Shown piece after piece: positions 6,563 to 6,962 of a stretch of 6,962 nucleotides of DNA. The first letter of the stretch is position 1, and each line of letters opens with the position of its first letter. Source of the stretch: Comamonadaceae bacterium (GTDB taxonomy: Bacteria; Pseudomonadota; Gammaproteobacteria; Burkholderiales; Burkholderiaceae_C); contig CANGCZ010000085.1 in assembly GCA_947452325.1 (NCBI GenBank), positions 1 to 6,962 of the forward strand. The letters are read 5' to 3'. The notes beneath the pieces are model-generated. The model did no database searches, had not been told where the DNA came from, and saw only the letters and a list, made by a program, of their open reading frames with translations. Position numbers and translations under genes: made by a program.

Positions 6563-6962
6563 ATGCCTGGACTAGTCCCTGAAATTGATCCGGATGGACT
6601 GCTCGAATTTTCTGTTGTTTACACAGACCGCGCACTCAATCACATGTCACAACGTTTCCAGGGCGTGATGCGTGACATCTCCCAGATTTTGAAGCAGGTT
6701 TACAAAGCCCACTCTACCGCTTTGGTGCCCGGCAGCGGAACTTTCGGTATGGAGTCTGTCGCTAGGCAATTCGCCTCAGGCAAAAAAGTGCTGGTCATAC
6801 GTAACGGTTGGTTTAGCTATCGTTGGACGCAAATCTTTGACATGGGCCACATTCCTTCAGAGTCCATCGTCTTAAAAGCCAAGCCCCTCAGTAATCAAAA
6901 ACAGTCGCCTTGGGCACCGTGTCTAGTTGAGGATGTGGTTGCATGTATTCTGCGTGAAAAAC
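6563..6962 (+). CDS. Class V (alanine--glyoxylate type) aminotransferase, 3'-truncated by the window edge
   Basis: The first 133 residues of a PLP-dependent enzyme of fold type I, presumably a cytosolic transaminase; the window ends before the PLP-binding lysine, so substrate and activity cannot be judged here. The segment VPGSGTFGMESVARQF (55-70) is the glycine-rich turn that contacts the PLP phosphate in this family, and VLVIRNGWFSYRW (77-89) is the following conserved strand and loop. The N-terminus MPGLVPEIDPDGLLEFSVVYTDR is one I recognise from Burkholderiales proteins annotated as alanine--glyoxylate aminotransferase family. Typical members are about 370-400 aa, so roughly a third is visible. 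The frame is open to the right edge. It lies 37 bases behind tRNA-His with no promoter or terminator evident in between, which suggests shared transcription. Other class V activities, such as serine--pyruvate or 2-aminoethylphosphonate transamination, cannot be excluded. Confidence 0.85.
   Translation, partial: MPGLVPEIDPDGLLEFSVVYTDRALNHMSQRFQGVMRDISQILKQVYKAHSTALVPGSGTFGMESVARQFASGKKVLVIRNGWFSYRWTQIFDMGHIPSESIVLKAKPLSNQKQSPWAPCLVEDVVACILREK

Noticed and set aside
1..6962. Mobile element, phage, CRISPR or defence island
   Set aside because: No transposase, integrase, inverted terminal repeats, spaced repeat arrays or accessory-type genes were seen; the tRNA 3' ends are not duplicated in the window as attachment sites.

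Overview
This window looks like a stretch of core chromosome from a betaproteobacterium, most likely Burkholderiales, of moderate G+C. The reasons are the close family match of all five proteins to proteobacterial housekeeping genes, the typical N-terminus of the SurA_N/PpiD-type chaperone, the class V aminotransferase beginning MPGLVPEIDPDGLLE, and the order HU, tRNA-Val, PpiD-like chaperone, tRNA-His. The assignment rests on recognition, not on a search. All genes are on the + strand. I see no mobile element, CRISPR array, phage gene or defence system.

Layout. Bases 1-3309 hold most of dnaE, the replicative DNA polymerase III alpha subunit; its first 60 or so codons lie left of the window. 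Three bases later pgsA (3313-3882) encodes phosphatidylglycerophosphate synthase, probably translationally coupled to dnaE. A 193-base intergenic region follows; it carries a 10-bp direct repeat and a weak candidate promoter. Next come hupB (GTG start, 4076-4348) and, 15 bases on, tRNA-Val(UAC) (4364-4439). A strong intrinsic terminator (4447-4476) ends that unit. Only 16 bases after its T-tract begins ppiD (4493-6406), a membrane-anchored periplasmic chaperone with a parvulin domain. A perfect TATAAT box sits just upstream of tRNA-His(GUG) (6449-6525), and 37 bases later a class V aminotransferase (6563 onward) runs off the right edge.

How the parts relate. The genes serve replication, membrane phospholipid synthesis, nucleoid structure, translation and envelope protein folding; they do not form one pathway. 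The transcription units are probably dnaE-pgsA, hupB-tRNA-Val, ppiD (perhaps by read-through of the terminator), and tRNA-His-aminotransferase. Both tRNAs are interleaved with protein genes and would be cut out of mixed transcripts.

The points most worth a second look are regulatory or structural details in ordinary genes: an eight-G run in dnaE with stops close behind it in both other frames, a degenerate PHP domain, the direct repeat before hupB, the terminator packed against ppiD, and a nearly leaderless tRNA-His. I found no convincing undescribed system.
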